DNA of 64,000 bases from Streptosporangiales bacterium. Lineage in GTDB: Bacteria > Actinomycetota > Actinomycetes > Streptosporangiales > WHST01. This document shows positions 54,332-63,520 of this stretch, piece by piece. The stretch is taken from contig WHTA01000002.1 of the NCBI GenBank assembly GCA_009379825.1, positions 62,001-126,000 of the forward strand. Reading direction: 5' to 3'. The notes beneath the pieces are model-generated. The model had not been told where the DNA came from and searched no databases. It saw only the letters and a program-made list of their open reading frames with translations. The translations under genes were made by a program, and so were the position numbers. Position 1 is the stretch's first letter; each line of letters starts with the position of its first letter.

Positions 54332-54628
54332 ATGGCAACCGACTACGACGCGCCGCGCAAGACCGAAGAGGAAGTCAGCGAAGACAGCATCGAGGAGCTC
54401 AAGGCTCGCAGGCGGGAGAAGTCCGCGGTTGCTGTCGAGGACGAGGCCGAGCTGGCCGAGAGCTTCGAGCTGCCGGGCGCGGACCTATCCAACGAAGAGC
54501 TCAGCGTCCGGGTACTTCCCCGGCAAGCCGACGAGTTCACCTGCTCGCGCTGCTTTCTCGTGCACCACCGCAGCCAGCTCGTGGAGAACAAGAAGGGCAA
54601 GCTGGTCTGCAAGGACTGCGCGGCCTGA
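54332..54628 (+). CDS. DUF4193 family protein with zinc ribbon
   Basis: A 98-residue protein from ATG 54332 (GGGGAG upstream). The acidic N-terminus (MATDYDAPRKTEEEVSEDSI) and the C-terminal CSRCFLVHHRSQLVENKKGK ... CKDCAA, a C2C2 zinc ribbon, are the signature of DUF4193, a protein found throughout actinobacteria. Function unknown; the shape resembles small transcription-linked zinc-ribbon proteins. Genes for an EcsC-like protein, DUF3093 and dUTPase follow, as in other actinobacteria. Confidence 0.9.
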   Translation: MATDYDAPRKTEEEVSEDSIEELKARRREKSAVAVEDEAELAESFELPGADLSNEELSVRVLPRQADEFTCSRCFLVHHRSQLVENKKGKLVCKDCAA

Positions 54629-54643
54629 GCTGAGAGGACCACG

Positions 54644-55438
54644 ATGGCCGGGGACGAACCGCCCGGGGAGACCGAGCTCAGGTCCGACGAGCAGCAGCCC
54701 GACGCGCCGGTGGCCGAAGAGGTCGCAGAGGCTGTCGAGCAGCTGCTGCACGCCGAGCAGCAGACCGCCGACGCGCAGCGCCACAAGCTGGTCGGCAAGG
54801 TGGTCTCCTCGATGGGTAGGAACGCCAAGTCCGTTCGTGCCAAGGGCGGTGTCGCAGGCTGGCTGGTCGGCGTCCTCGAAGAGGTCGCACCCCGGGTCCG
54901 CGTCCGCGACCTGGAGGCGCTCCGCGCACACCACCACGGCCTGACCGGTGAGGCCCTGGCCGACTCCCTCGTACGCCACTCCTCCCGCGGGTCCGCGGTT
55001 GTCGGCGCCGCCGGTGGCGCGCTGGCCGCGGTCGAGTACACAGCGCCCCCGACGCTGTTGTCCGCCCCGGTCCAGGTGGCGGCGGAGACGATCATCGTCT
55101 CCGCCCTCGAGCTCAAGCTGATCGCCGAGCTGCACGAGGTCTACGGAGTGCGGATCGAGGGCCCGCCGCGGCAGCGTGCGGTCGCGTATCTCCAGGGGTG
55201 GGCCGCGCAGCGCGGCGTCAGCCCGCTACAGCCCGGGTCGGTGAGCGCCGTCCTGGGTATCGGTGCCCGCAGGAACCTGCGGCAGCGGATGCTCAACCGG
55301 CTCGGCAGGAACCTGACCACCCTCGGGCCGTTCCTCACCGGGGCGGTCGCCGGCGCCTATCTGAACCGGCGCGGCACCAAGCTGCTCGCCGACGCGATCC
55401 GCAACGACCTGCGCGGACACACGCTCGACCCGCAGTGA
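54644..55438 (+). CDS. Conserved protein, EcsC-like
   Basis: A 264-residue protein from ATG 54644, 15 bases after DUF4193. An acidic helical N-terminus is followed by a region with amphipathic and hydrophobic helices (SAVVGAAGGALAAVEYTAPP, AAETIIVSALELKLIAELHE). This pattern resembles the EcsC family but the match is weak. The C-terminus (TTLGPFLTGAVAGAYLNRRG) has another glycine-rich helix. Cytoplasmic, perhaps membrane-associated; function unknown. Confidence 0.78.
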   Translation: MAGDEPPGETELRSDEQQPDAPVAEEVAEAVEQLLHAEQQTADAQRHKLVGKVVSSMGRNAKSVRAKGGVAGWLVGVLEEVAPRVRVRDLEALRAHHHGLTGEALADSLVRHSSRGSAVVGAAGGALAAVEYTAPPTLLSAPVQVAAETIIVSALELKLIAELHEVYGVRIEGPPRQRAVAYLQGWAAQRGVSPLQPGSVSAVLGIGARRNLRQRMLNRLGRNLTTLGPFLTGAVAGAYLNRRGTKLLADAIRNDLRGHTLDPQ

Positions 55439-55444
55439 CCCCGG

Positions 55445-55753
55445 CTAGTCGTCCAGCTCGTCCAGCTTCTTCAGCACCGCCGGCAGGTCGCCGGTGGCGC
55501 GCCGCCATACCTTCGCGGCCTCGCGGGTGACGACCAGCCGCGCCACGCCGACGGCGACTCCGGTCGCGACCGCCCAGAGGACGGCCTCGCGCAGCGCCAC
55601 GTCCGGCGACTCGGGCGACTCGGGCGGCTTGTTGCCGGTGGTCTTGGTCCAGGTGAGCTCGAGGACCTTACGCGTCACGACACCGGCGGCGAAGGCGCTG
55701 AGCCCGCCGACGATCGTCCACCCGATATCGGGCTTCGGCTTCTTCTTGCCCAT
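55445..55753 (-). CDS. DUF4235 small membrane protein
   Basis: A 102-residue protein from ATG 55753 (GGAAGG 9 bases upstream). MGKKKPKPDIGWTIVGGLSA is followed by two hydrophobic helices (VGGLSAFAAGVVT, AVLWAVATGVAVGVARLVV) around a Pro/Glu-rich loop, which is typical of DUF4235. It converges on the EcsC-like gene. Function unknown. Confidence 0.82.
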   Translation of the reverse strand: MGKKKPKPDIGWTIVGGLSAFAAGVVTRKVLELTWTKTTGNKPPESPESPDVALREAVLWAVATGVAVGVARLVVTREAAKVWRRATGDLPAVLKKLDELDD

Positions 55754-55812
55754 GTCGTGTCGCCTTCCCACGATTCGGTCGGTTACGCGATGAGACAGTC
55801 TCGCAGAGTGGA

Positions 55813-56286
55813 TCACCGTGCGGCGGCGGAGGGCTCGTCGAGTGCGGCGGCGACCTCGTCCGGCCGGCGGGTGGAGAACAGCAGGTAGCCGGGCGCACCG
55901 GCGGCACCGTCGGTGGTGACGAACACCGCGTGCCTCGCGTAGCCGCGCAGCAGCACGACCGCGGTGGCGTCCGGGTGGTCGGCGAGTGCCCGGCGCGCCT
56001 CCGTACGCTCGATGACCGTCACGCCGGTGACGCGGGCCAGCTCCACCCGGTGTGTGCCCACGGCGAGCGTGTCGCGGTCGACGCGGACGGGGAACGCCCA
56101 GCGCACCAGCAGCGCCGCGGTCGTGGCGCCGAGCACCAGGTACGTCAGCACCGCGGCCAGCGGACCGAGGCCGAGATGCACCTCGGCGCCGAGGATCGCC
56201 ACCGTCACGCCTGCGACCGGCCACCACCACCAGGGCACCCAGAGGCGTTCGGCGAACCCGGCCGCCTCGTCCGGCTGCGTGGCCAT
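55813..56286 (-). CDS. DUF3093 membrane protein
   Basis: A 157-residue protein from ATG 56286. Two N-terminal membrane helices (WWWWPVAGVTVAILGAEVHL, LAAVLTYLVLGATTAALLV) precede a soluble domain ending LLFSTRRPDEVAAAL. The WVPWWWWP entry and the RPxE-like C-terminus match DUF3093, typically encoded beside dut in actinobacteria, as here (divergent, 115 bases). Function unknown. Confidence 0.86.
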   Translation of the reverse strand: MATQPDEAAGFAERLWVPWWWWPVAGVTVAILGAEVHLGLGPLAAVLTYLVLGATTAALLVRWAFPVRVDRDTLAVGTHRVELARVTGVTVIERTEARRALADHPDATAVVLLRGYARHAVFVTTDGAAGAPGYLLFSTRRPDEVAAALDEPSAAAR

Positions 56287-56401
56287 CCGTCGCTCCTCCC
56301 GAGGGCGCTGCCGTCGGCGCCCGATCTGCTGTCATTCTTCTCCCCGGCGGTACGTTTGTCCGCACTGCCCCGCCCGCACCGCACCCGCTCGGAGGACCCC
56401 G

Positions 56402-56869
56402 ATGGCCGTCGACGTGCTGATCCGCCGGCTCGCTGCCGACGTCCCGCTGCCCGGCTACGCCCATCCAGGCGACGCCGGCGCGGACCTGAGCACGAACGAG
56501 GACGTGACGCTGGCGCCGGGGGAGCGCGCCAACGTCGGCACCGGCATCGCCATCGCGCTGCCGGACGGGTATGCGGCGTTCGTGCACCCCAGGTCCGGGC
56601 TCGCCGCCAGGCTCGGTGTGACGCTGGTCAACGCGCCGGGTACCGTCGACGCGGGCTACCGTGGCGAGATACGCGTTACGCTCATCAACACGGACAGAAC
56701 CGAGTCGGTGCGGTTCCGCCGGGGGGACCGGATCGCCCAACTTGTCGTTCAGCAGGTCGAGCGGATGCGTGTGCACGAGGTCGAGCAGCTGCCCGGGTCG
56801 GACCGGGGAGCCGATGGCCATGGTTCGACGGGCGGGTTCACCGACTCCGTCGGGCACACCGCGCGATAG
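56402..56869 (+). CDS. dut: dUTP diphosphatase (dUTPase)
   Basis: A 155-residue protein from ATG 56402. The five trimeric-dUTPase motifs are present: PGDAGADLST (1), HPRSGLAARLGVTLVNAPGT (2 and 3, with the catalytic Asp in the following VDAGYRGEI), RRGDRIAQLVVQQ (4) and the C-terminal GSTGGFTDSVG (5). It hydrolyses dUTP to dUMP, keeping uracil out of DNA and supplying the dTMP pathway. Confidence 0.96.
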   Translation: MAVDVLIRRLAADVPLPGYAHPGDAGADLSTNEDVTLAPGERANVGTGIAIALPDGYAAFVHPRSGLAARLGVTLVNAPGTVDAGYRGEIRVTLINTDRTESVRFRRGDRIAQLVVQQVERMRVHEVEQLPGSDRGADGHGSTGGFTDSVGHTAR

Positions 56870-56921
56870 CCTGCCGAACGCCGATCTGCAGACCTGAGGC
56901 CTGAGGAAGCGAAGGGACATC

Positions 56922-57752
56922 GTGATCTTCCGACGCCGTCGCGCCAAGGACAAGCGCGCCGAGGAGCCGGCCGTCGAGGAATCGGCCGCCGCGGACGACG
57001 ACTCCGATCTCGACGACGACACCGTCGCCGAGGAGGACGCGTCCGTCGATGACTCGGCCGAGGAGGACGAGACCGCGGACGACCTCGACGACGAGGACGA
57101 GGACGAAGACGAGGACGAAGCGGACGACTCGCCGCGCGCCGACGGTCCGTGGGACGTCGACGAGGACTTCCCCGAGGCGGAGCGGATCGACCTGGGGTCG
57201 TTGCAGGTGCCGGTCGTCGACGGCTTCGAGATCCAGATCCGGATGGACAACAACGTCCCGGTCGCGGCGAACGTCCTGCACGGCGACAGCGGCCTGGAGA
57301 TCATGGCCTGCGCCGCCCCGAAGACCGGTGGGCTCTGGGACGAGCTGCGCAGCGAGATGATCAAGGGGCTGAAGAGCTCCGGCGGCAAGGTGGCGTCCGT
57401 GGACGGGACCTTCGGCCGGGAGCTGATCGCCGAGGTACCGGTGACCGGCCCGGACGGCACCCAGGGCACCCAGCACGTCAGGTTCTTCGGCATCGACGGC
57501 CCGCGCTGGTTCCTCCGCGGCGCCTTCTCCGGGCGTGCGGTGGACGAACCCAAGCAGGCCGTGCCGCTCGAGGACATCCTGCGGGGGACGGTCGTCGACC
57601 GCGGGCAGGAGCCGATGGCACCGCGCGAGCTCATCCCGATGGACCTGCCGCGGGACGCGAAGGAAGCGCTCGGGTTGACCACGCAGGAGGACGACACCGA
57701 GGCCGCCAACCGGTTCAAGTCGTTCCGGCGGGCACCCGACTCGGCTGGGTAG
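56922..57752 (+). CDS. DUF3710 family protein
   Basis: A 276-residue protein from GTG 56922 with GAAGGGA upstream. Residues 1 to about 75 are a highly acidic low-complexity tail (DDDDLDDEDEDED-like runs). The DUF3710 core starts at DGPWDVDEDFPEAERIDLGS and ends in NRFKSFRRAPDSAG. It is conserved across actinobacteria downstream of dut; function unknown. It is followed by the OB-fold and DUF3159 genes. Confidence 0.9.
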   Translation: MIFRRRRAKDKRAEEPAVEESAAADDDSDLDDDTVAEEDASVDDSAEEDETADDLDDEDEDEDEDEADDSPRADGPWDVDEDFPEAERIDLGSLQVPVVDGFEIQIRMDNNVPVAANVLHGDSGLEIMACAAPKTGGLWDELRSEMIKGLKSSGGKVASVDGTFGRELIAEVPVTGPDGTQGTQHVRFFGIDGPRWFLRGAFSGRAVDEPKQAVPLEDILRGTVVDRGQEPMAPRELIPMDLPRDAKEALGLTTQEDDTEAANRFKSFRRAPDSAG

Positions 57753-57812
57753 CATGGCAGACGAGCAACGACTCCGTAATGGTCGAGTCGGGGGCCACGG
57801 TCGAGGAGCCTC

Positions 57813-58199
57813 ATGGCAAGCGGTGACGATCGCCGGCTGACGCTAGCGCAGCGGATCAGGCGGCTCTTCTCGTCCACGGAAGAGCTCGACGCCGAGGAGT
57901 TGCAGGAACGCTCCGAGGAGCTGGGGGCGACTCCCGTCAAGGAATGCGCGGACCGGTGCCGCGCCGTCGTCGCGGGCACCGTCCGCACCGTGACCATGCA
58001 GCCGCGCGCGGGCGCGCCCGCACTCGAGGCGGAGCTCTTCGACGGGTCCGACACGCTCACCCTGGTGTGGCTGGGGCGACGTAAGATTCACGGCATCGAG
58101 CCCGGCCGGCGGCTGCGCGCCAGTGGCATGGTCACGACCGCGGAAGGGCGCAGGGTGATCTACAACCCGAAGTACGAGCTGATTGCGAGTGGCCATTGA
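57813..58199 (+). CDS. OB-fold nucleic-acid-binding protein
   Basis: A 128-residue protein from ATG 57813. A helical N-terminus (TLAQRIRRLFSSTEELDAEE) precedes an OB-fold (RAVVAGTVRTVTMQP ... LTLVWLGRRKIHGIEPGRRL ... RVIYNPKYELI) of the RecG-wedge-like tRNA_anti type. It probably binds single-stranded DNA or RNA. Its stop overlaps the DUF3159 start by four bases (TTGA). Confidence 0.87.
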   Translation: MASGDDRRLTLAQRIRRLFSSTEELDAEELQERSEELGATPVKECADRCRAVVAGTVRTVTMQPRAGAPALEAELFDGSDTLTLVWLGRRKIHGIEPGRRLRASGMVTTAEGRRVIYNPKYELIASGH

Positions 58200-58909
58200 C
58201 CGGGCCGGACCAGCCGGGGGAGTCGCGCACCGAGCCGACCGCCACCACAGCCGAGGACGCCGAACCGGCCGAAGCCACGCCCACGCCGGAGGAACAACGC
58301 AAGTCGCTGCTCGGCGCCGTCGGCGGCGGCCGTGGTGCGCTGGAGACCAGCGTGCCCGGCCTGCTCTTCGTCACCATCTTCTCCATCTGGCGGGACGTGC
58401 AGCTCTCCGCGATCGTGGCGGTGGCCCTCGCCCTCGTCTTCCTCGCGATCCGGGTCGGTCGGCGCAGCACCGTGCAGTACGCGGTCGGCGGCTTCGTCGG
58501 CGTGCTCATCGCGGGGCTGTTCGCCGTCAGCACCGGCGAGGCGAAGGACTACTTCGTGCCGTCGATGCTGAAGAACCTCGGCTTCGCGGCGCTGTACCTG
58601 GTGTCGGTGCTCGTGAGGTGGCCGCTGCTCGGCGTGATCATCGGCCCGCTGCTGAAGGAGAACTTCGCGTGGCGCGCGGTGGACGCCCGCCGGCGCGCGT
58701 ACGCGCAGGCGACCCTGCTGTGGGCGGCGATGTTCGCGGTGCGGCTCGCGGTGATCTTCCCGCTGTACCACCTGGACATGACGTTCGCCCTCGGCGTCGC
58801 CGGTGTCGCCCTCGGCTGGCCGGTCTTCGCCGTGGTCGCGTGGGTGACCTGGCTGATCATCCGCCGAGTGCCACCGGTCCGCCCGGACGCCCCGCCGGGT
58901 ACCCGTTAG
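58196..58909 (+). CDS. DUF3159 membrane protein
   Basis: A 237-residue protein from TTG 58196, coupled to the OB-fold gene. After an acidic 40-residue leader come about six membrane helices (LLFVTIFSIWRDVQLSAIVA, LVFLAIRVGRRSTVQYAVGG, FALGVAGVALGWPVFAVVAW) with conserved FSIWRDVQLS and GFVGVLIA, the DUF3159 pattern. Function unknown. Its stop overlaps that of the convergent trkA-like gene by four bases. Confidence 0.88.
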   Translation: MTGPDQPGESRTEPTATTAEDAEPAEATPTPEEQRKSLLGAVGGGRGALETSVPGLLFVTIFSIWRDVQLSAIVAVALALVFLAIRVGRRSTVQYAVGGFVGVLIAGLFAVSTGEAKDYFVPSMLKNLGFAALYLVSVLVRWPLLGVIIGPLLKENFAWRAVDARRRAYAQATLLWAAMFAVRLAVIFPLYHLDMTFALGVAGVALGWPVFAVVAWVTWLIIRRVPPVRPDAPPGTR

Positions 58910-59565
58910 GTCCGGTGGAACAGGGCGTCCAGCTCGCTCTCCACGTTCTCCGTGGTGACCAGCAGCAGCTCGTCGCCGGCTTCGAGGGGGTCGTCGCCGC
59001 TCGGCACCAGGACCCGGCCGCCGCGCAGGATGGCGACCAGCGCGGTGTCCGCCGGCCAGGCCACCGAGCTGACCTTCTCGCCCACCAGGGTGGACGTCTC
59101 AGGCAGCGTCGTCTCCACCAGGTTGGCGTTGCTCTGCCGGAACGTCATCAGCCGCACCAGGTCGCCGACGGAGACCGCCTCCTCGACCAGGGCGCACAAC
59201 ATCCGGGGGGTGGACACCGCCACGTCGACTCCCCAGGAGTCGTTGAAGAGCCACTCGTTGTTCGGGTGGTTCACCCTGGCCACCGTGCGGGGGACGCCGA
59301 ACTCGGTACGGGCGAGCAGCGACACCACCAGGTTGACCTTGTCGTCGCCGCTGGCCGCCACGACCACCTGGCAGCGTTCGAAGCCGGCCTCGTCCAGCGA
59401 GGCGATCTCGCAGGCGTCCGCGAGCAGCCACTCGGCGCGCGGCACGGAGTCGACCCGGATGGCGCGCGGGTCTTTGTCGACGAGCAGCACCTCGTGCCCG
59501 TTGTCGAGTAGTTCGGTGGCGATCGACCGGCCGACTGCGCCGGCGCCAGCGATGGCAACACGCAT
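58906..59565 (-). CDS. TrkA-type K+ transport regulatory protein (second of pair)
   Basis: A 219-residue protein from ATG 59565. The N-terminal Rossmann domain (MRVAIAGAGAVGRSIATELL) binds NAD(H) or ATP and the C-terminal TrkA_C domain (RLMTFRQSNANLVETTLPET) binds a further ligand. Such RCK proteins gate Trk/Ktr potassium channels. It starts one base after the preceding TrkA-like gene, so the two may form a hetero-oligomer. No channel gene is adjacent; the divergent APC permease is a possible alternative partner. Confidence 0.9.
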   Translation of the reverse strand: MRVAIAGAGAVGRSIATELLDNGHEVLLVDKDPRAIRVDSVPRAEWLLADACEIASLDEAGFERCQVVVAASGDDKVNLVVSLLARTEFGVPRTVARVNHPNNEWLFNDSWGVDVAVSTPRMLCALVEEAVSVGDLVRLMTFRQSNANLVETTLPETSTLVGEKVSSVAWPADTALVAILRGGRVLVPSGDDPLEAGDELLLVTTENVESELDALFHRT

Positions 59566-59566
59566 C

Positions 59567-60232
59567 TCAGTCGCTTCCCTCCGGCGGCTTGCTGAGCGTC
59601 CCCACGACCTCCGCCTGGGTGCCCGTACGCACCGCCACGTGCACGAGATCGTCCTCTTGGATGGCGGTCTGCCCGGTCGGGAGCACCGCCTCGCCCATCC
59701 GCGCGATGGACACCACCCGGCTCCCGGTCGCCTCCTCGGCGGCCTGCACCGTGTTGCCCGCCCAGCTGGGGTGGATGGGCACCTCGGTCAGCATGACGGT
59801 GCCGGTGGCGTCCTGCCAGTCCGGGGCGCTCTGCTCGGGGAACAGCCGCCGCAGGATCTGGTCGGCGGTCCACTGCACGGTCGCCACGGTCGGGATGCCG
59901 AGCCGCTGGTACACCTCGGCGCGGCGCGGGTCGTAGATCCTCGCGACGACGTTCTCCACGCCGAAGGTCTCCCTGGCGATCCGCGCGGTGATGATGTTGG
60001 AGTTGTCGCCGCTGCTCACCGCGGCGAAGGCATGCGCCTGGTCGATGCCGGCCTCGATGAGCACATCCCGGTCGAAGCCGTACCCTTCCACCCGTTTGCC
60101 CTCGAAGTGGCTGCCCAGCCGGCGGAAAGCCGTCGTGTCTTGGTCGATGATGGCTACGGAGTGGCCGCGTTGTTCCAGGGTGTTGGCCAGAAGGGAGCCC
60201 ACCCGACCGCAGCCCAGGATGACGCAGTGCAC
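59567..60232 (-). CDS. TrkA-type K+ transport regulatory protein (first of pair)
   Basis: A 221-residue protein; GTG 60232 is preferred because GAAGGGA lies about 8 bases before it, the same ribosome-binding string as in front of the DUF3710 gene. ATG 60262 would add 10 residues. HCVILGCGRVGSLLANTLEQ is the GxGxxG nucleotide-binding site, and the C-terminal domain is TrkA_C (VLPTGQTAIQEDDLVHVAVR). Divergent from the APC permease across 91 bases. Confidence 0.9.
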   Translation of the reverse strand: MHCVILGCGRVGSLLANTLEQRGHSVAIIDQDTTAFRRLGSHFEGKRVEGYGFDRDVLIEAGIDQAHAFAAVSSGDNSNIITARIARETFGVENVVARIYDPRRAEVYQRLGIPTVATVQWTADQILRRLFPEQSAPDWQDATGTVMLTEVPIHPSWAGNTVQAAEEATGSRVVSIARMGEAVLPTGQTAIQEDDLVHVAVRTGTQAEVVGTLSKPPEGSD

Positions 60233-60323
60233 GAGATGTCCCTTCGCCGTCGGTAGCGCCATTCAGACGCTACACGCTTGGCGGGTGTGACGGCGCCAGG
60301 GTGGGCCGCTAGCCTCGTCTGCT

Positions 60324-62339
60324 GTGCCCAGCGCTCCCTACCTGCTGAAGCGGCTGCTCGTCGGGCGACCCCGTCGCTCCGAACAACTGCACCAGACGCT
60401 GCTGCCCAAGCGCATCGCGTTGCCGGTGTTCGCGAGCGACCCGCTGTCGAGCGTTGCCTACTCGCCGGACGAGATCTTCCTGATGCTCTCGCTGGCGGGC
60501 ACCGTCGCGTACACGTACAGCTGGAAGGTCGGCCTGGTCATCGCGTTCGTGATGCTGGCCGTCATCGCCTCGTACCGGCAGAACGTCCGCGCCTACCAGA
60601 GCGGCGGCGGCGACTACGAGGTCGCGACGACGAACCTGGGCAGCGGGCCCGGCCTGATGGTCGCAAGCGCCCTGCTGGTCGACTACGTGCTCACCGTCGC
60701 GGTGTCGATCTCGTCGGCAGCCCAGTACGCGGCCACCGCGATGCCATTCCTGCAGGGCGGGCAGGTCTGGCTCGCCGTCGGCGCGACGGTGTTCCTGATG
60801 GCGATGAACCTGCGGGGCATCAAGGAGGCTGGTACGGCCTTCGCGGTGCCCACGTACGTCTTCATGGTGGCCGTGCTCGGCATGGCCGCCGTCGGGTTCC
60901 TCAGGTACTTCTTCGGTGAGCTGCCCGCGGCGGAGAGCGCGAGCCTGGAGATCAGGGCGGACGACGACTTCGTGAACGGGTTCGGTGGGTTGGCCGCGGG
61001 TTTCCTGTTGCTGCGGGCGTTCGCCTCCGGCTGTGCGACGCTGACCGGTGTCGAGGCGATCGCCAACGGTGTGCCGGCGTTCCGCAAGCCGAAGGGCAAG
61101 AACGCGGCGACCACACTGCTGATCCTTGGCGTCGTGGCGGTGACCGGCGCGCTGAGCACGGTCATGCTCGCCAACCTGACCCACGCGCGGGTCGCCGAGC
61201 GCCCGGCCACCCAGCTGATCCGGCCGAACGGCGAACCGGTGGGCCCGGAGTACCACCAGGACCCGTTGATGACCCAGATCGCCGAGTCGGTCTTCAGCGG
61301 CTTCGCCCCCGGCTTCTACGTGGTGGCGGCCGCCGCCGGCGTGATCCTGCTGCTGGCCGCCAACACGGCGTTCACCGGGTTCCCGGTGCTCGGCTCGATC
61401 CTGGCCAGCGACGGCTACTTGCCCAAGCAGCTGCACACCCGCGGCGACAAGCTCGCCTTCAGCAACGGGATCCTGCTCCTCGCCGGCTTCGCCATCGTGC
61501 TGATCGTGGCCTTCGACGCGGAGGTCACCCGGCTGATCCAGCTGTACATCGTCGGTGTCTTCGTGTCGTTCACGGTCAGCCAGCTGGGCATGGTGCTGCA
61601 CTGGACGAAGCTGCTACGCACCGAGCGCGACGGCGCCCGCAGGCGCGGGATGCAGCGGTCGCGGGCGATCAACGCGTTCGGCCTGTCCGTGACGGGCATC
61701 GTCCTCGTGGTGGTGCTGATCACGAAGTTCACGCACGGCGCCTGGATCACCATCCTCGCGATGGCCGTGCTCTTCACGGTTATGCGGGCGATCAAGCGGC
61801 ACTACGGCCGGGTGGAGGCCGACCTGCGGCCGGACGAGGCGGCCGACACCATGCTGCCGTCCCGGGTGCACGGGATCGTCCTCGTCTCCCGGATCCACAA
61901 GCCGGCACTGCGCGCCGTCGCGTACGCGCGGGCGACCAGGCCGGACGTGCTCGAGGCGGTCTCGGTGCAGGTCGACCCGGAGGAGACCAGGAAGCTGCAG
62001 GCCGAGTGGGAGCGGCTGGGGCTGCCGGTCCGGCTGAAGGTGCTCGACTCGCCGTACCGGGAGATGACCAAGCCGTTCGTCGACTACCTCAGGGCCATCC
62101 GCAGGAAGAGCCCGCGCGACGTCGTCACGGTGTTTCTGCCGGAGTACGTGGTGGGGCACTGGTGGGAGCAGCTGCTGCACAACCAGAGCGCGCTGCGGCT
62201 GAAGGCGCGGTTGCTGTTCGAGCCAGGCGTCATGGTGACCAACGTGCCCTGGCAGCTGCGGTCCTCGGACCGGATCGTCGGCAAGCTCGAACGCGACGAG
62301 GTGTCGCAGCGTTCGTCGAGTGGTCCCGATGCAGGCTGA
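60324..62339 (+). CDS. APC family permease
   Basis: A 671-residue protein from GTG 60324. Twelve membrane helices (residues about 40-490) show FASDPLSSVAYSPDEIFLML, then the GGGDYEVATTNLGSGPGLMV turn, a pattern of KUP/APC-like permeases widely found beside trkA genes in actinobacteria. The C-terminal 170 residues (LVSRIHKPALRAVAYARATR) form a soluble USP-like domain. The neighbouring TrkA pair suggests possible K+ or amino-acid transport control. Confidence 0.88.
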   Translation: MPSAPYLLKRLLVGRPRRSEQLHQTLLPKRIALPVFASDPLSSVAYSPDEIFLMLSLAGTVAYTYSWKVGLVIAFVMLAVIASYRQNVRAYQSGGGDYEVATTNLGSGPGLMVASALLVDYVLTVAVSISSAAQYAATAMPFLQGGQVWLAVGATVFLMAMNLRGIKEAGTAFAVPTYVFMVAVLGMAAVGFLRYFFGELPAAESASLEIRADDDFVNGFGGLAAGFLLLRAFASGCATLTGVEAIANGVPAFRKPKGKNAATTLLILGVVAVTGALSTVMLANLTHARVAERPATQLIRPNGEPVGPEYHQDPLMTQIAESVFSGFAPGFYVVAAAAGVILLLAANTAFTGFPVLGSILASDGYLPKQLHTRGDKLAFSNGILLLAGFAIVLIVAFDAEVTRLIQLYIVGVFVSFTVSQLGMVLHWTKLLRTERDGARRRGMQRSRAINAFGLSVTGIVLVVVLITKFTHGAWITILAMAVLFTVMRAIKRHYGRVEADLRPDEAADTMLPSRVHGIVLVSRIHKPALRAVAYARATRPDVLEAVSVQVDPEETRKLQAEWERLGLPVRLKVLDSPYREMTKPFVDYLRAIRRKSPRDVVTVFLPEYVVGHWWEQLLHNQSALRLKARLLFEPGVMVTNVPWQLRSSDRIVGKLERDEVSQRSSSGPDAG

Positions 62340-63516
62340 GCCGGCGGTACGCGTCGGTGACGTGCTGGAGCTTGCCGTCACCGCGGTGGCACACGGCGGG
62401 TCGTGCGTCGCCAGGCACGAGGGGCAGGTCGTCTTCGTCCGGCACGCCCTGCCCGGCGAGCGGGTGCGGGCGCGGGTGACCCAGGTGCGCAGCAAGTTCC
62501 TGCGCGCGGACTGCGTGGAGGTGCTGGCGGCGTCGGCCGACCGGGTCGAGGCGCCGTGCCCGTACGCGGGGGTGTGCGGCGGCTGCGACTGGCAGCACGC
62601 GGCTCTGCCCGCGCAGCGCGCGCTGAAGGCTGCGGTCGTCGAGGAGCAGCTGCAGCGGCTCGCCGGCATCGAGCTCGAGGTGCCGGTGGAGGAGGTGCCT
62701 GGCGCGCCCGACGGGCTGGACTGGCGCACCCGGGTCGCGTACGCTGTCGACGCCGACGGCCGCGCCGGCTTCCACGCGTACCACTCGCACGACGTGGTGC
62801 CGGTCGACCGCTGCGCCATCGCTCATCCCGCGGTGCGGGAGCTGGGCATCGAGACGAAGCGGTGGCCGGGGGAGCGCCGGATCACGGTGGCCGCGGCACC
62901 GACAGGCGGCGGCAGTGTGGTGCAGCCTGGCGGGGCGAAGGCGCAGCGTCGGTCGGTGCGGGAGCACGCCGCCGGCCGCACCTGGCAGGTCACAGGCACG
63001 GGTTTCTGGCAGGTGCACCCTGGCGCCCCTGACACCCTGGTGGACGCCGTGCTCGACGGCCTGCAGCCGCAGCCGGGGGAGTCGGCCCTCGACCTCTACG
63101 CCGGCGTGGGCCTGTTCGCCGGTGCGCTCGCCGAGCGGCTGGGGCCGGGCGGCTGGGTTACGGCCGTGGAGTCCGGCCGCGACGCCGTCGGGGACGCGCG
63201 TGCGAACCTGGCCGACCTGCCGACGGTGGACATGCGGCAAGGCGACGTCCTGCACGTGCTCCGTGGGCTGCGGCTGCGCCGCGCCGACCTGGTGGTGCTC
63301 GACCCGCCGCGGCGCGGCGCCGGGCGGGAGGTGGTGGACCTGCTCTGCCGGCTGCAGACCCGCAGGACCGCCTATGTGACGTGCGACCCGGCGGCGCTGG
63401 CCAGGGACGTGCGGTACTTCCGCGACCACGCCTGGCAGCTGCGCGGGGTGCGCGCGTTCGACCTGTTCCCGATGACCCACCACGTCGAGTGCGTGGCGAT
63501 CCTGGAACCGGCCTAG
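62329..63516 (+). CDS. TRAM-domain class I SAM-dependent RNA methyltransferase (RlmD/TrmA-like)
   Basis: About 395 residues from ATG 62329; GTG 62320 is the alternative, and both overlap the permease gene. An N-terminal TRAM domain (VGDVLELAVTAVAHGGSCVA) is followed by the [4Fe-4S] cysteines of CPYAGVCGGCDWQHA, the SAM site (ALDLYAGVGLFAGAL), DPPRRGAGREVV and the catalytic-cysteine region AYVTCDPAALARDV of m5U methyltransferases. It methylates uridine in rRNA or tRNA. Confidence 0.92.
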   Translation: MQAEPAVRVGDVLELAVTAVAHGGSCVARHEGQVVFVRHALPGERVRARVTQVRSKFLRADCVEVLAASADRVEAPCPYAGVCGGCDWQHAALPAQRALKAAVVEEQLQRLAGIELEVPVEEVPGAPDGLDWRTRVAYAVDADGRAGFHAYHSHDVVPVDRCAIAHPAVRELGIETKRWPGERRITVAAAPTGGGSVVQPGGAKAQRRSVREHAAGRTWQVTGTGFWQVHPGAPDTLVDAVLDGLQPQPGESALDLYAGVGLFAGALAERLGPGGWVTAVESGRDAVGDARANLADLPTVDMRQGDVLHVLRGLRLRRADLVVLDPPRRGAGREVVDLLCRLQTRRTAYVTCDPAALARDVRYFRDHAWQLRGVRAFDLFPMTHHVECVAILEPA

Positions 63517-63520
63517 CCGG

